A DNA stretch of 64,000 bases from Rudanella sp031411995 (GTDB lineage Bacteria > Bacteroidota > Bacteroidia > Cytophagales > Spirosomataceae). The notes under the pieces are model-generated. The model was given only the letters and a program-made list of their open reading frames with translations, searched no databases and was not told the origin of the DNA. Of the stretch, positions 27,375 to 36,976 are shown in pieces (within the stretch, counting starts at the first letter, position 1; every line of letters begins with the position of its first letter). The DNA lies in contig JANOCD010000116.1 in NCBI GenBank assembly GCA_031411995.1, positions 42,896 through 106,895 of the forward strand. The letters run 5' to 3'. Made by a program: the position numbers and the translations under genes.

Positions 27375-28217
27375 ATGGACGCAATCTACGACTACCGACT
27401 TCCCTGCCTGCCCCTGCGCCAGTATGTGCGGCAGTTCCAGATTGTGGGCTGTTCGTTCCCTGCGTCGATGCTGGTTTTGCCTGTGAAAGCCTACTGGCCC
27501 CGTGCCGAAAAATGCCTGTCGTTTTTCCCGAAAGACCCCGAACAGGTGGAGTATGGTTTCGATGGGAAACTGGTGGAAAGTTCGCGCTCCCGGCTCTACG
27601 GGCAACACTCAATTGCCACCAACCGGCACGTAGGCCGCGATTTCATGGTGTTCCAGGTGCAGTTTCAGCCGGGCGCATTGTTCCGCCTAACGGGAATTCC
27701 GAGCCACGAACTGACCAATTCCTTTGTGGATGCCGAAACGGTATTCTCCACTGAAATTAGCCGGGTAAACGAACGGCTGAGTCATACCCGGCACTACACC
27801 GAGATGATTCAGATTGTGGAAGCATTTTTGTTGTACTTAGTGAGCCGTGCACGGCGGAAGGAACTCCGGCCTATTGATAAAGTAAGTCGGTTTATGCTGC
27901 AACAGCCCGGTGCGGTTTCGCTGGATTGGTTAGCTGATCAGGCGTGCCTGAGTCAACGGCAATTTTACCGGCAGTTTGTGGAGCGTGAGGGTGTAAGCCC
28001 CAAACTCTACGGCCGCATTGCCCGCTTTGAAAACGCCATGAAACTAAAAAACGCTCAACCGGCCAAAGACTGGTTGAGCGTTGCGCTGGATTTGGGTTAC
28101 TACGATTATCAGCACTTAGTGCGCGACTTCAAGGAGTTTACCAGCCTGACTCCCAACGGGTTTCTGCTGGCCGACGGTCACTCGCCGGAGCGGGTGTTTG
28201 GGGTGGCGGAAACGTAA
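27375..28217 (+). CDS. AraC family transcriptional regulator
   Basis: 280 residues. The N-terminal part (YRLPCLPLRQYVRQFQIVG, FQVQFQPGALFRLTGIPSH) matches the DUF6597-type sensor domain found in many Bacteroidota AraC proteins, and the last 100 residues form the double HTH (LADQACLSQRQFYRQFVERE; ALDLGYYDYQHLVRDFKEFT). It probably controls the cupin gene 8 bp upstream or its own unit. It ends 6 bp from the convergent hydrolase gene. Confidence 0.9.
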   Translation: MDAIYDYRLPCLPLRQYVRQFQIVGCSFPASMLVLPVKAYWPRAEKCLSFFPKDPEQVEYGFDGKLVESSRSRLYGQHSIATNRHVGRDFMVFQVQFQPGALFRLTGIPSHELTNSFVDAETVFSTEISRVNERLSHTRHYTEMIQIVEAFLLYLVSRARRKELRPIDKVSRFMLQQPGAVSLDWLADQACLSQRQFYRQFVEREGVSPKLYGRIARFENAMKLKNAQPAKDWLSVALDLGYYDYQHLVRDFKEFTSLTPNGFLLADGHSPERVFGVAET

Positions 28218-28223
28218 TGACAG

Positions 28224-29525
28224 CTACGGCTTGGCGTGGCGCATTTCCAGCCCGACCGATGTGCGGGGTTTGAAGCCAGCCCACGGCCCGGCAGCGTCGG
28301 TTTCGGGGAGGTTTAGATACCGGGCATAGTCGAGTTTTTTCAGAAGACTCCCCAAAAACGCCGTTACGAAGTGCTGGTTGATGTTGTTGATCCGGGACTC
28401 ATTCCAGGCAGGTTCGGCAAAGTGCATGTATTCTTCAGGCGCAACGCCGGGCTTCAAGGACTCAGCCGGAGGTGGATTAGGGGCCGTGTTGTGCCGGGCA
28501 TTCACGTAGGTCAACAAATAGCGGTCGGCGTTGATAGCCCCATCGTAAATGGCTTTGATACCTTTTTCGTAGCCCGACACATCGTCTTTGCTACCCGCCA
28601 CAAACAGCGTCGGCACGGTTAAGCCCGCCAGTCCGGTGGCATCCCAAACGCCCCGTTCCATGCCCCAGGGCGCAAACGCAACCACGGCTTTAATCCGCGA
28701 ATCGAGCGAGGCTTTGTAGGTTGGCGAGGCCATTGTGCGGGGTTCAAGAGCAGTGCTGCCGCCCGTGGTTTGCCCAAACAATTTCATGGCCTGCTGACTA
28801 TACCCGGCCCCCACCACGTTGAGTGCGCCATAACCGCCCATCGAATAACCAATGAGTGCCGTGTTGTTGGCATCGAGCAAACCCGCCAGAAATGAGTTGC
28901 CCGTTTTGGTACTGAGTCGGGCCATTTCGTTCAGCACAAACAAATCATCGAGCGACCGATTGAGCAAGGTGCTGGGGAAGCTGGCCAAATCACGGTAGGT
29001 CGATTCTGTATGATCGATAGCCACCACAACGTAGCCTTTGGAAGCCAGATTTTCGGTTAGGTAGGTTAGTAACAACCGCGAGCCTGGGTAACCGTGCGAG
29101 ACGATAACGAGTGGATAGGCTCCCGCGCTGGGATCGGGGTCGGCATCGCGGCTGGCCCGGCCCGTGAAGGTAAACGGAATAAGCGGTCGTTTGGGATCGT
29201 TGGATCGGCCAAGTACTTCTTCGTAGGTCACAAGGGCCGGTTTGTTGGCCGGAATCCGCGCTGGATACCAGATTTCAAGCGTCAGCGGGCGGTCATAAAG
29301 CGCGGGTTTGCCGTCTTTCATGTGCAACACATCGACCTGCGCCGGGTGAACCACTTTCAGAGTTCGCACACCAACGCCAAAGGTGCCTCGCGGAGCCAGT
29401 TCGGGGGCGTTGGGCAGCATATCGCCGACCATAAAGGCATCGCCGGGGGTTTGGGCTGTAATGAATGAGGTTGTTCCCAGCATAAATGACAGGATCAGCA
29501 GGAAACTGAAGGCGGCAGTTTTCAC
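28224..29525 (-). CDS. Secreted alpha/beta hydrolase (dienelactone-hydrolase/PAF-AH-like)
   Basis: 433 residues from a GTG at 29525, the only start that leaves an intact signal peptide (KTAAFSFLLILSFMLG...ITAQ). The nucleophile elbow GYSMGGYG and the oxyanion segment VIVSHGYPGSR are those of an alpha/beta hydrolase, and FVAGSKDDV and NARHNTAP probably supply the acid and histidine. The overall layout resembles platelet-activating-factor acetylhydrolase-like esterases. It is transcribed alone; the terminator of the next gene upstream lies 33 bp before its start. Confidence 0.85.
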   Translation of the reverse strand: MKTAAFSFLLILSFMLGTTSFITAQTPGDAFMVGDMLPNAPELAPRGTFGVGVRTLKVVHPAQVDVLHMKDGKPALYDRPLTLEIWYPARIPANKPALVTYEEVLGRSNDPKRPLIPFTFTGRASRDADPDPSAGAYPLVIVSHGYPGSRLLLTYLTENLASKGYVVVAIDHTESTYRDLASFPSTLLNRSLDDLFVLNEMARLSTKTGNSFLAGLLDANNTALIGYSMGGYGALNVVGAGYSQQAMKLFGQTTGGSTALEPRTMASPTYKASLDSRIKAVVAFAPWGMERGVWDATGLAGLTVPTLFVAGSKDDVSGYEKGIKAIYDGAINADRYLLTYVNARHNTAPNPPPAESLKPGVAPEEYMHFAEPAWNESRINNINQHFVTAFLGSLLKKLDYARYLNLPETDAAGPWAGFKPRTSVGLEMRHAKP

Positions 29526-29557
29526 GGATGTTTTTTTTGCGAAAGGTAAAACAAAAA

Positions 29558-29585
29558 AGGGCTGACCCGTTGTCGGGTCAGCCCT
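29558..29585 (-). terminator. Rho-independent terminator of ald
   Basis: A perfect 12-bp stem (29558-29569 with 29574-29585, AGGGCTGACCCG and its complement) has a 4-nt loop and is followed on the minus strand by a run of six T. It lies 33 bp beyond the ald stop. Confidence 0.9.
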
Positions 29586-29618
29586 TGCACACCAATTTTA
29601 TGGGTATCAGGTAGTTCG

Positions 29619-30752
29619 TTAAACAATCTCTTCTTCGGGCCACAACAACTCGTCAACCTCAACAAGCGGCAGGTCCCAGGCATCGGCCACGCCTTTATAG
29701 ACCACTTTGCCTTCTACCACGTTAAGGCCGACTTTCAGTTCGGCATTCTCGCGGCAGGCTTGCTGCCAGCCTTTGTTCGCTAATTGCAGGGCATAGGGGA
29801 GGGTCGCGTTGGTGAGGGCAACGGTCGAGGTGTAAGGCACCGCACCGGGCATATTGGCTACGCAATAATGCACTACATCGTCAATAATAAACGTCGGGTT
29901 TTCGTGCGTGGTGGGTGAGCAGGTTTCAATGCAACCACCCTGATCCACAGCAACATCCACCAAAACTGTGCCCTTCCGCATCAGCTTCAGCATGTCGCGG
30001 GTGATGAGGTGAGGGGCTTTGGCACCGGGGATTAACACGGCTCCAACAATCAGGTCGGAGTGCTTGATTTCGGCCCGGACGTTGTATTCGTTCGACATCA
30101 TCGTGTCTACGTTCTCCGGCATAATATCCGACAGATAGCGCAACCGCGACAGGTTCACGTCCATGATCGTAACGTGAGCGCCCAAACCGGCAGCCATTTT
30201 AGCGGCCTGTGTTCCCACAATACCACCGCCCAGAATCAGGACGTTGGCGGGTTTCACACCCGGCACGCCACCGAGCAGAATGCCCCGGCCTTTCAGAGGT
30301 TTTTCGAGGTATTTGGCTCCCTCCTGCACCGCCATCCGGCCGGCTACTTCCGACATCGGCACCAGCAAGGGCAGGCTCCGGTCGCTTTTCTCCACGGTTT
30401 CGTAAGCGAGGCAAACCGCTCCCCGCTCGATCATCGCGTGGGTCAATTCTTCCGACGAGGCAAAGTGGAAATAGGTAAACAGGAGTTGATTTTCTTTGAT
30501 CAGATTGTACTCTGAAGCAATCGGCTCCTTCACCTTCATAATCATCTCGGCAATGCCATAGACTTCTTCGATGGAGGGGAGCATGGTTGCCCCGGCAGCA
30601 ATGTATTCTTCGTCTTCAAAGCCGCTGTCTTCACCGGCGTTGACCTGGACATAAACCGTGTGGCCGTTCTTGCGCAGTTCGGCCACGCCCGCTGGCGTAA
30701 GGGCTACGCGGTTTTCGTTATTTTTTATTTCTTTGGGAACGCCAATAACCAT
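29619..30752 (-). CDS. ald: Alanine dehydrogenase
   Basis: 377 residues from the ATG at 30752 (VIGVPKEIKNNENRVALTPA), close to the usual 371; the frame stays open 51 bp further but those codons are not family-like. The enzyme converts L-alanine to pyruvate and ammonia with NAD. Visible signatures are PKEIKNNENRVALTP at the start, the catalytic lysine/histidine regions (MKVKEP, TYFHFASS), the Rossmann motif ILGGGIVGTQAA and the family segment VDVAVDQGGC. Downstream is a strong terminator. An Lrp/AsnC regulator gene lies 500 bp upstream on the other strand, and in other bacteria such regulators control ald, so it is the likely regulator here. Confidence 0.96.
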   Translation of the reverse strand: MVIGVPKEIKNNENRVALTPAGVAELRKNGHTVYVQVNAGEDSGFEDEEYIAAGATMLPSIEEVYGIAEMIMKVKEPIASEYNLIKENQLLFTYFHFASSEELTHAMIERGAVCLAYETVEKSDRSLPLLVPMSEVAGRMAVQEGAKYLEKPLKGRGILLGGVPGVKPANVLILGGGIVGTQAAKMAAGLGAHVTIMDVNLSRLRYLSDIMPENVDTMMSNEYNVRAEIKHSDLIVGAVLIPGAKAPHLITRDMLKLMRKGTVLVDVAVDQGGCIETCSPTTHENPTFIIDDVVHYCVANMPGAVPYTSTVALTNATLPYALQLANKGWQQACRENAELKVGLNVVEGKVVYKGVADAWDLPLVEVDELLWPEEEIV

Positions 30753-30939
30753 AATCGTGAGGCTGATTTGATGAAGTGTAATTCGATGGGACAAAAGTAT
30801 CAAATCGGTTATTTGTTTCTATGTATGAAAGAAAACTAAGATTATTGATCTGAAAACTCTCTTTTATAACGAAAAAAAATCTACTTAGGCGGATTTTTAG
30901 TTGTTTCAATAGAACGTTGTTCGCTTTGAACGTAAGCCT

Positions 30940-31200
30940 ATGAATGTTACCCGGTTATTCGACCTCATAACGCCACTGACATTGCTTGCGTTGGCGGGTG
31001 TTTTTATGATTATGGATGGGCTGTTCCACCTCGGGAGAGATAACAATGCCCTCCAGTTCATTTTCGGAGTTCCTCTTGCCATTGGGGCTGCTGCTTTTCA
31101 TTTCTTAATCCGTAGACTTGCCAAACGCAACACCTTGTATATCTGGATTATAGAAGCCGTGATTGTGGCCTTTATGGCCTATGTGTTTTTACACTCGTAA
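30940..31200 (+). CDS. Small three-helix membrane protein, unknown
   Basis: 86 residues with three hydrophobic segments at about 10-27, 38-56 and 66-84 (the last starting LYIWIIEAVIVAFMAYVF). There is no recognisable domain. It lies between ald and the Lrp/AsnC gene, divergent from ald and 48 bp before the regulator, so it may share the regulator's promoter. Coding status is supported by clean length and helix pattern rather than by homology I recognise. Confidence 0.6.
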   Translation: MNVTRLFDLITPLTLLALAGVFMIMDGLFHLGRDNNALQFIFGVPLAIGAAAFHFLIRRLAKRNTLYIWIIEAVIVAFMAYVFLHS

Positions 31201-31248
31201 ACAGACAGGCCGCGTTTTTCCGCGTCTTATTCCAAAACCTACCGACCG

Positions 31249-31704
31249 ATGCTTGATAAAATTGATCGTCAGATTCTGGCACTGCTTCAGCAAAATGCCC
31301 ATTTGACTAATGCCGAGATCGGGCACCAGATTAACCTCTCGAAAACGCCTGTTCATGAACGCATCAAACGGCTCGAACGCGACGGCTACATAGACCGGTA
31401 CGTAGCTATTCTTAACCGTCGTAAACTCGGCAATCTACTTACGGTTTATTGCCAGGTATCGCTCGACAAACAAACCCGCGACACCTTCGCTAACTTCAAC
31501 GATGTAGTGCGGCAATTACAGGAGGTTCTGGAGTGTAACCTCGTTTCCGGCTCGTTCGATTACCTCGTGAAGGTGATTGTGCGCGACATGGATCATTACA
31601 ACCGGTTTTACCAGGAACAGTTTTCGGTGATTCCGGGGGTGCAGCACATCAGCAGTTTTTTTGTGATGGATGAGGTGAAAAACACGACCGTTGTTCCGGT
31701 ATAG
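31249..31704 (+). CDS. Lrp/AsnC family transcriptional regulator
   Basis: 151 residues. The N-terminal HTH (LDKIDRQILALLQQNAHLTN, INLSKTPVHERIKRLERDGY) and the C-terminal RAM/AsnC ligand domain (LECNLVSGSFDYLVKVIVRD) are complete. Such proteins sense amino acids and form octamers. The position near ald on the opposite strand suggests control of alanine catabolism. It converges with the PIG-L gene, whose stop lies 15 bp away. Confidence 0.94.
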   Translation: MLDKIDRQILALLQQNAHLTNAEIGHQINLSKTPVHERIKRLERDGYIDRYVAILNRRKLGNLLTVYCQVSLDKQTRDTFANFNDVVRQLQEVLECNLVSGSFDYLVKVIVRDMDHYNRFYQEQFSVIPGVQHISSFFVMDEVKNTTVVPV

Positions 31705-31719
31705 CTACCCTTGCGATCT

Positions 31720-34248
31720 CTATTTTCCTACCGAAATCATGTTCGCCAGCAGCCTGTACGCTCCCGGCACACCGGCAGGCAGTTCGCGGAAGAAAACCAG
31801 CCCTGTGTACATAAAGTGACCTTTGCCATATTTAGCGTAGATCAGGCTACCGTTTTTGGCAGCTTCCCCCGTGTCGTTCATGTTGAAAATGGGTTCGTAA
31901 GCCTTGTCGTAATCAACGGCAAAGTAGATGCCCCGCTCCTGCACCCAATTGGTAAAATCTTTGTCGGTGATTTTATTGGGTTTGTTCAATAGCGGGTGTT
32001 GCGGGTTAATAAACGTAACGGGGGCTTCTTCTTCGGTAACGCGGTCGCGACCGACCGTGAATGGATACGGTCCAATCTGATTCACTTTCAGGCCATTAGC
32101 CAGAAATCCACCCCCACCGGCTGTCACGTATTGCACAATCATGGTGCCACCGTTTTGCACATACTGCATCAGTTTGGCCTGATAAAATTTCAGGTGATCT
32201 TCGGTATTATAGGCCCGAACCCCGACCATAATCGCGTCGAAACGGCTCAGATCTTTATCCAAATCGGCCTGACCGAGCATCGTTACCGTGCAACCCATTT
32301 GGCGCAGTGCAAGGGGTACTTCGTCGCCCGCACCCATAATGTAGCCAATCTGTTTAGCAGTCGTTTTCACGTCTAAACGCACCAATTTGGCCTCGCTGGC
32401 GGGGAAGTTGGTTTGAGTAGGAATGTGTTTATACTCCACCAGGCGAACCCCGCGTGAGAACTGCCCCGTTGAGGTAGTAGCCACGGCTTGTAGTTTGCCG
32501 TCCGATGCTTTGGCACCCGGCGTTACAGTGAACGCCAACCGCTGTTCCTGTCCCTTATCTTTCAACTCAAACGGAACCTGTGCGGGCGAAACCTGCCAAC
32601 CCGTTGGAACCGACAACGTGAGGTTGCCCGAAACCCCGGCGCGACCCGCTTTCACAACCGCTTCAACGGTTTTGGGCGTGTTGTCGGCGAAGGCATACAC
32701 CTTTTCGGCGACGTTGGCCATCACGTCGGGCTGCACCACAAAAGGCCGGTAAATCTCGCCATCCACGGGGTCAACGGATTTGAAAACCCACGGGCGGGTG
32801 AACGTAAACAACTGCCCAGCAATGTCGAACGTGAATTGGGTGGTGAGGGCGGCCGGGTTTTCGGGGAGGCCAACCAGGCGTTGGTCGCTTACCTGGAACA
32901 AACCTTTTACCAACGGTTTTTCGAGCCAGTAGGGTTGAGAAATCGGTTGGTTGGCAGGCATAGCAAGCACAGTGGGCAACGGCACCACCTCGTTCGCTTT
33001 CAGTGTCAGGTTCAGGGTGCTGTCGCGGTTCATCGCCGGATACCGAACGCTAATGAGCCGAACCGGAATCTCGCTCGTGCGGCCCACCACGGTTGTGTTC
33101 ACCTTGATGCGCTCGCCAGGCGTGGCGGCATAATCGGCAGGGTTACTCTCGAACCAAAGGCCCAAACACTGCTGAATCAACCCCTCGACCTCCTGCCGCT
33201 TGGCCCGCACGTTAATGTTGGTGGTGTCTAACTGATTAATAGCCTTGTGCAGTGATACCAGTTCGGATACTGACGCAGCCGGGCGGTCGGGTTTGAAATT
33301 GGCAATGATAGTGTTCACCCGCGATTGCACGTTCTCGCTACCTTTAATGCGTTTCCAACTCAGGTCGACCCCATCAAACGGGTCCTGCTGCATGGGATCG
33401 CCGTTTTTGGTGAGCAGATAGTCGATTCGGGCACCCCGGTTGGCCGACACCCCAAACCCCTGACTCTTGTGCTGACTGCGGCTTTCGGCGGCTACCTCAC
33501 CATAGGATTTGCCAAGCAAGGGGTTATAAACGCCGGTTTCGATACCAACTAAATTCCCGGCCTCGTCGGGCTTCTTGTTGCTCATAAACGCGCTCGGAAT
33601 GAACACGTTCCACAAAATTCGTTTCGGTTGCCAGGGTTTGGTATAGGCCAGTTGCTCCGGGAATTTGGTGGGGTCGTTGGCAATTTTAAAGGCTTCTTCG
33701 GCCAGATATCCCGACGCGCTGTGGTGTCCGTGACCGGCTCGGGCATCGGGTGGAAAGCGGGTGATAATCACGTCGGGCTGGAACGTGCGGATGCGCCAGA
33801 CCACGTCGGCCAGCACCTGATCCTGACCCCAGGTACGCACGGCCTCGTCGGTCGATTTGGAGAACCCGAAATCGTAGGCCCGGCTGAAAAACTGTTCCGG
33901 CCCATCCACGCGCCGGGCCGCCAGCAACTCCTGCGTCCGAATCAGGCCAATGTATTCGCCCTGTTCAGGGCCGATGAGATTTTGACCCCCATCACCCCGC
34001 GTGAGCGAAAGATAGCCGGTACGCACCAGCCGATCTTTGGCCATGTAGGCTAACAGAAGCGTATTTTCGTCGTCGGGGTGGGCTGCCACATACAGCACCG
34101 ACCCGACGACGTTCAGCTTTTTAAGGTTCAACAGAATTTCGCCGGTGGGAGGTGTTTTGGCCGGGCCATACGGCACCTGAGCATACAGCGACGAAACAGA
34201 AAGACTAATTAAACAGAGTGTAAAAAGTGAGCGGAGCGTTTGGAACAC
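31720..34248 (-). CDS. PIG-L family deacetylase, secreted
   Basis: About 842 residues from a GTG at 34248, which gives a good signal peptide (FQTLRSLFTLCLISLSVSSL then YAQ); a TTG at 34266 is an alternative, and the frame remains open into the neighbouring gene. The N-terminal 260 residues are a PIG-L zinc deacetylase: VAAHPDDENTLLLAYMA contains the AHPDDE motif and ARAGHGHHSASG the second histidine pair. The long C-terminal part has Ig-like beta domains and a ThuA/GATase-like segment (DAIMVGVRAYNTED). It should remove acetyl groups from N-acetyl sugars outside the cytoplasm. It lies 47 bp downstream of the esterase gene, probably in one operon. Confidence 0.85.
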   Translation of the reverse strand: MFQTLRSLFTLCLISLSVSSLYAQVPYGPAKTPPTGEILLNLKKLNVVGSVLYVAAHPDDENTLLLAYMAKDRLVRTGYLSLTRGDGGQNLIGPEQGEYIGLIRTQELLAARRVDGPEQFFSRAYDFGFSKSTDEAVRTWGQDQVLADVVWRIRTFQPDVIITRFPPDARAGHGHHSASGYLAEEAFKIANDPTKFPEQLAYTKPWQPKRILWNVFIPSAFMSNKKPDEAGNLVGIETGVYNPLLGKSYGEVAAESRSQHKSQGFGVSANRGARIDYLLTKNGDPMQQDPFDGVDLSWKRIKGSENVQSRVNTIIANFKPDRPAASVSELVSLHKAINQLDTTNINVRAKRQEVEGLIQQCLGLWFESNPADYAATPGERIKVNTTVVGRTSEIPVRLISVRYPAMNRDSTLNLTLKANEVVPLPTVLAMPANQPISQPYWLEKPLVKGLFQVSDQRLVGLPENPAALTTQFTFDIAGQLFTFTRPWVFKSVDPVDGEIYRPFVVQPDVMANVAEKVYAFADNTPKTVEAVVKAGRAGVSGNLTLSVPTGWQVSPAQVPFELKDKGQEQRLAFTVTPGAKASDGKLQAVATTSTGQFSRGVRLVEYKHIPTQTNFPASEAKLVRLDVKTTAKQIGYIMGAGDEVPLALRQMGCTVTMLGQADLDKDLSRFDAIMVGVRAYNTEDHLKFYQAKLMQYVQNGGTMIVQYVTAGGGGFLANGLKVNQIGPYPFTVGRDRVTEEEAPVTFINPQHPLLNKPNKITDKDFTNWVQERGIYFAVDYDKAYEPIFNMNDTGEAAKNGSLIYAKYGKGHFMYTGLVFFRELPAGVPGAYRLLANMISVGK

Positions 34249-34295
34249 GGCTTTGGTGGCTTGCAGGTTGTGATACCGACAAAGATACAAAGCCG

Positions 34296-36734
34296 CTAGT
34301 CTACTTTCATAACCCGAAATGTCAGCGACGGGCGACCCGGCACAGCTATCTGCCATAAATAAACTCCCGTTGACAGATGCCGGATGTTCGCCTGTAACCC
34401 CTCCTGATTAGTGAGAATAGTGACGGGCACATCAAGACCTGACGCGCTCACAAACCGGCTTTTCCAGTTCAGTTTCGCGATATCTGGCCATATCAACTGC
34501 ACCTCATCGGTGGTCGGGTTGGGCCTCACCATCAACCGGATATCCGATACCGTCACTTGAGCTACGCGGGCTACACCCCCACCTACCCCCGAACAGGCAC
34601 CCCGCAGGTTCCAGGCCAACGATGTTTCCTGACCCGACTGCCGCGCCCAGATCGTGATGGTTTGCGCATCGCGCCGAACGCCCTCGCCCAGCACATGGGT
34701 GGCGTTGGTGGTCCAGCCTGTTATGCCCGGAGCCATAAACTCAACAAGGCTGCCGTTGCCCCCCGTGGTTTTCAGCACCATCGTCCCCGTCTGACAATCA
34801 TAAGCAGGGGTTGCCAGAGCAAAAGTGCCCAATTGGGTTGCGGGCGGTTGGGGTTGGGTGGCTGGGGTTTGCGCATTGGTAACTGGTTGTGTGGTAACTG
34901 GTTGTGTAATGACTGGCTGGGTGGGTACTGAGCCATCGCAGGTTCCACGAAGATTCCAGTTCAGGGTTACATCTACGCCCGACTGCCGCGCCGAGATCAA
35001 CAGCCACTGCGCATCGCGCCGAACGCCTTCGCCCAACACATGCGATGCGTTGGTTGTCCAGCCCGTTACGCCCGGCACCATAAACTCAACCGGGTTGCCG
35101 TTGCCCCTGCTTGCCACGAACGTGATTGCGCCCGTCTGGCAATTATAGGTCGGCGGCAACAGGGCAAAACTGCCATCCGGTTTGTTGTCGGATTGAACAG
35201 GAGTTGAAGGTGTATTCGCTGTCGGCGTGGGGCTTGGGATTTGGGGTGCAGGGCTTGGAGCCGATCCATCACATGCTCCGCGTAGGTTCCAGGTCAATGA
35301 TGTTTCCTGGCCCGATTGCCGTGCCCAGATCGTGATCGTTTGGGCATCGCGCCGAACACCTTCGCCCAGCGTGTGAGTTGCGTTGGTGGTCCAGCCTGTT
35401 ATGCCCGGCACCATGAACTCCACCGGACTTCCGTTGCCACCACCTGTCACAAACGTAATGGCTCCGGTCTGACAATTGTACGTTGGATTACCCAATTGAA
35501 AAGCTCCCGTTGTTGCCGGAGAATTAGCAGGAGAAACTGGCACGCCCGGCGTTGTCGAACTGACATTTTCTGAACCCGCCACAGGCGATGCCTGACCAAC
35601 GACTGGCAATGATGGTTGCGCCCGCTGGAAATAATCAGTGGTTAACGATTGATTCCATAAATCGGCCAGAAAATTATAGGCATAAGGGGCAAAGTGAGTC
35701 TGATCTTGTCGATAGGCCGTACCAACATAATCGTCGGTGGAAGGGCCGGGAAAACAGTTGCTGGTTGACTGGATAACCCGATTCTGGCCGGCAATAATAG
35801 CGGGGTCCCGTTCGTGGCCCGGATAATGTGGATAGTAAGAAGCCCGTGCGATCATCCAGGATAGATTGTTGAACTGGCTGTCCTCGCGGGTTTTATTGAT
35901 CAAAATCCGCATGTTATCCGCATATCCGTCAGTGGTTTGATACATGTTGTCCGACTCGCCCTGATGCCACAGAATGCCCCGAACTCCGGTTTGACTGGTA
36001 TAAAACTGCAAGGTTGACCGCAGGGGACGATAGGGCACATTGTTGAACCAGTCGCGACCACTAACGCGATCTACGCCCTGAGCCGCTTCGCGCCAGTTTT
36101 GGGTAGACGAACCCTGGTGGGCAGCACCCAGAAACAATACCGGCACGCCCAGCTTCGCCACCAGCCGATCGCCTAAACCTCCCCAGATATACAACGGATT
36201 AACTGGACCGCAAAAGGTGCCGGGGCCTGCCTGCGCAAACGCCATGGGCATCGCTCTTTCGTCGAAGTAATTCGCGTTGGGTTGCCATTGATTCACCACC
36301 GATACCCGGTCGTCGGTGGCGGGCAGACCCAGACCCTGTTCGCCGAAGTTGTTCGATTGACCCGACACCACAAACACTTCGCCAACGCCAATTCGCTCCC
36401 GGCGTTGCCGTTCCAGTTCGGTGTTGCCCGCTAATGTAATGAGCTCGAGATCGTAGAAACCGCCCACCGCCGGAATCGTAATCTGGTAGGCCCCATTCTG
36501 TACGACACCCTCGCGCCAGTCGGTGGTTTGGCCGCCTTGCCGGGCCACCAAACGTCCTTTCACGCGGGTAGCCTGTGCCAACACCCGGCCACGCACAGGA
36601 ACCAATGCTGAGTTGTCGAGCGATCGTTGGAAAACCATCCGGCTAACCGGCAAATCAATCGTAATGGTCTGGCCCTTCAGCGGTACAGTCAGTAAGCTTA
36701 TCAGGCATAGTGTGATGTAAATGTGCGCCTTCAT
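34296..36734 (-). CDS. Sialate O-acetylesterase-like SGNH protein with repeats and T9SS signal
   Basis: 812 residues. After a signal peptide, the SASA/DUF303 esterase domain spans roughly residues 25-370, with SGQSN at 124-128 (nucleophile serine) and HQGESD at 257-262. Three copies of a domain of about 78 residues with YNCQTG follow (411-489, 522-600, 637-714), joined by Pro/Thr-rich linkers. The last 80 residues (RLMVRPNPTTDEVQLIWPD onward) form a T9SS type A sorting domain, so the protein is secreted and attached to the surface. It probably removes acetyl esters from sugars. The PIG-L deacetylase gene follows by 47 bp, consistent with joint deacetylation of a glycan. Confidence 0.87.
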   Translation of the reverse strand: MKAHIYITLCLISLLTVPLKGQTITIDLPVSRMVFQRSLDNSALVPVRGRVLAQATRVKGRLVARQGGQTTDWREGVVQNGAYQITIPAVGGFYDLELITLAGNTELERQRRERIGVGEVFVVSGQSNNFGEQGLGLPATDDRVSVVNQWQPNANYFDERAMPMAFAQAGPGTFCGPVNPLYIWGGLGDRLVAKLGVPVLFLGAAHQGSSTQNWREAAQGVDRVSGRDWFNNVPYRPLRSTLQFYTSQTGVRGILWHQGESDNMYQTTDGYADNMRILINKTREDSQFNNLSWMIARASYYPHYPGHERDPAIIAGQNRVIQSTSNCFPGPSTDDYVGTAYRQDQTHFAPYAYNFLADLWNQSLTTDYFQRAQPSLPVVGQASPVAGSENVSSTTPGVPVSPANSPATTGAFQLGNPTYNCQTGAITFVTGGGNGSPVEFMVPGITGWTTNATHTLGEGVRRDAQTITIWARQSGQETSLTWNLRGACDGSAPSPAPQIPSPTPTANTPSTPVQSDNKPDGSFALLPPTYNCQTGAITFVASRGNGNPVEFMVPGVTGWTTNASHVLGEGVRRDAQWLLISARQSGVDVTLNWNLRGTCDGSVPTQPVITQPVTTQPVTNAQTPATQPQPPATQLGTFALATPAYDCQTGTMVLKTTGGNGSLVEFMAPGITGWTTNATHVLGEGVRRDAQTITIWARQSGQETSLAWNLRGACSGVGGGVARVAQVTVSDIRLMVRPNPTTDEVQLIWPDIAKLNWKSRFVSASGLDVPVTILTNQEGLQANIRHLSTGVYLWQIAVPGRPSLTFRVMKVD
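34593..35504 (-). repeat. Three YNCQTG-type repeat domains in the esterase
   Basis: Three copies of about 78 residues. Each has (N/A)PxYxCQTG, then GGNGSxVEFMxPGxTGWTTN, then GEGVRRDAQ and ARQSG, ending in WNLRGxC. The first and last Cys are conserved and may pair. Two more distant copies occur in the M4 metalloprotease at 58054-58539. In both proteins the repeats lie between the catalytic part and the T9SS sorting domain. Confidence 0.85.
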
Positions 36735-36875
36735 TGCAAAGTGTGTAAAGGATTTTTCAGTTACGAAAACAGTGTAGTTAATGTAATTTTAATGCTAATA
36801 ATCTGAATGATCTTTTTTTGTTTGAAAGGGTTGTAAGTGGATTTGATTTTTTTACTGTAACGGCCATTTTTGGCC

Positions 36876-36912
36876 ACAAAAAACCCGCGCATTAATTGAT
36901 AATGAGCGGGTT
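36876..36912 (-). terminator. Terminator of the GlxA-type regulator gene
   Basis: AACCCGC at 36882-36888 pairs with GCGGGTT at 36906-36912; on the minus strand the hairpin is followed by TTTTTTG. It lies 65 bp past the regulator's stop. The rest of the 242-bp gap is AT-rich and should contain the esterase promoter. Confidence 0.7.
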
Positions 36913-36976
36913 AACGGATAATAAATTTGCTAAAATTTTTTTCTGAAATCTGATTCCATCGGGCTGTTGCAGTCCG

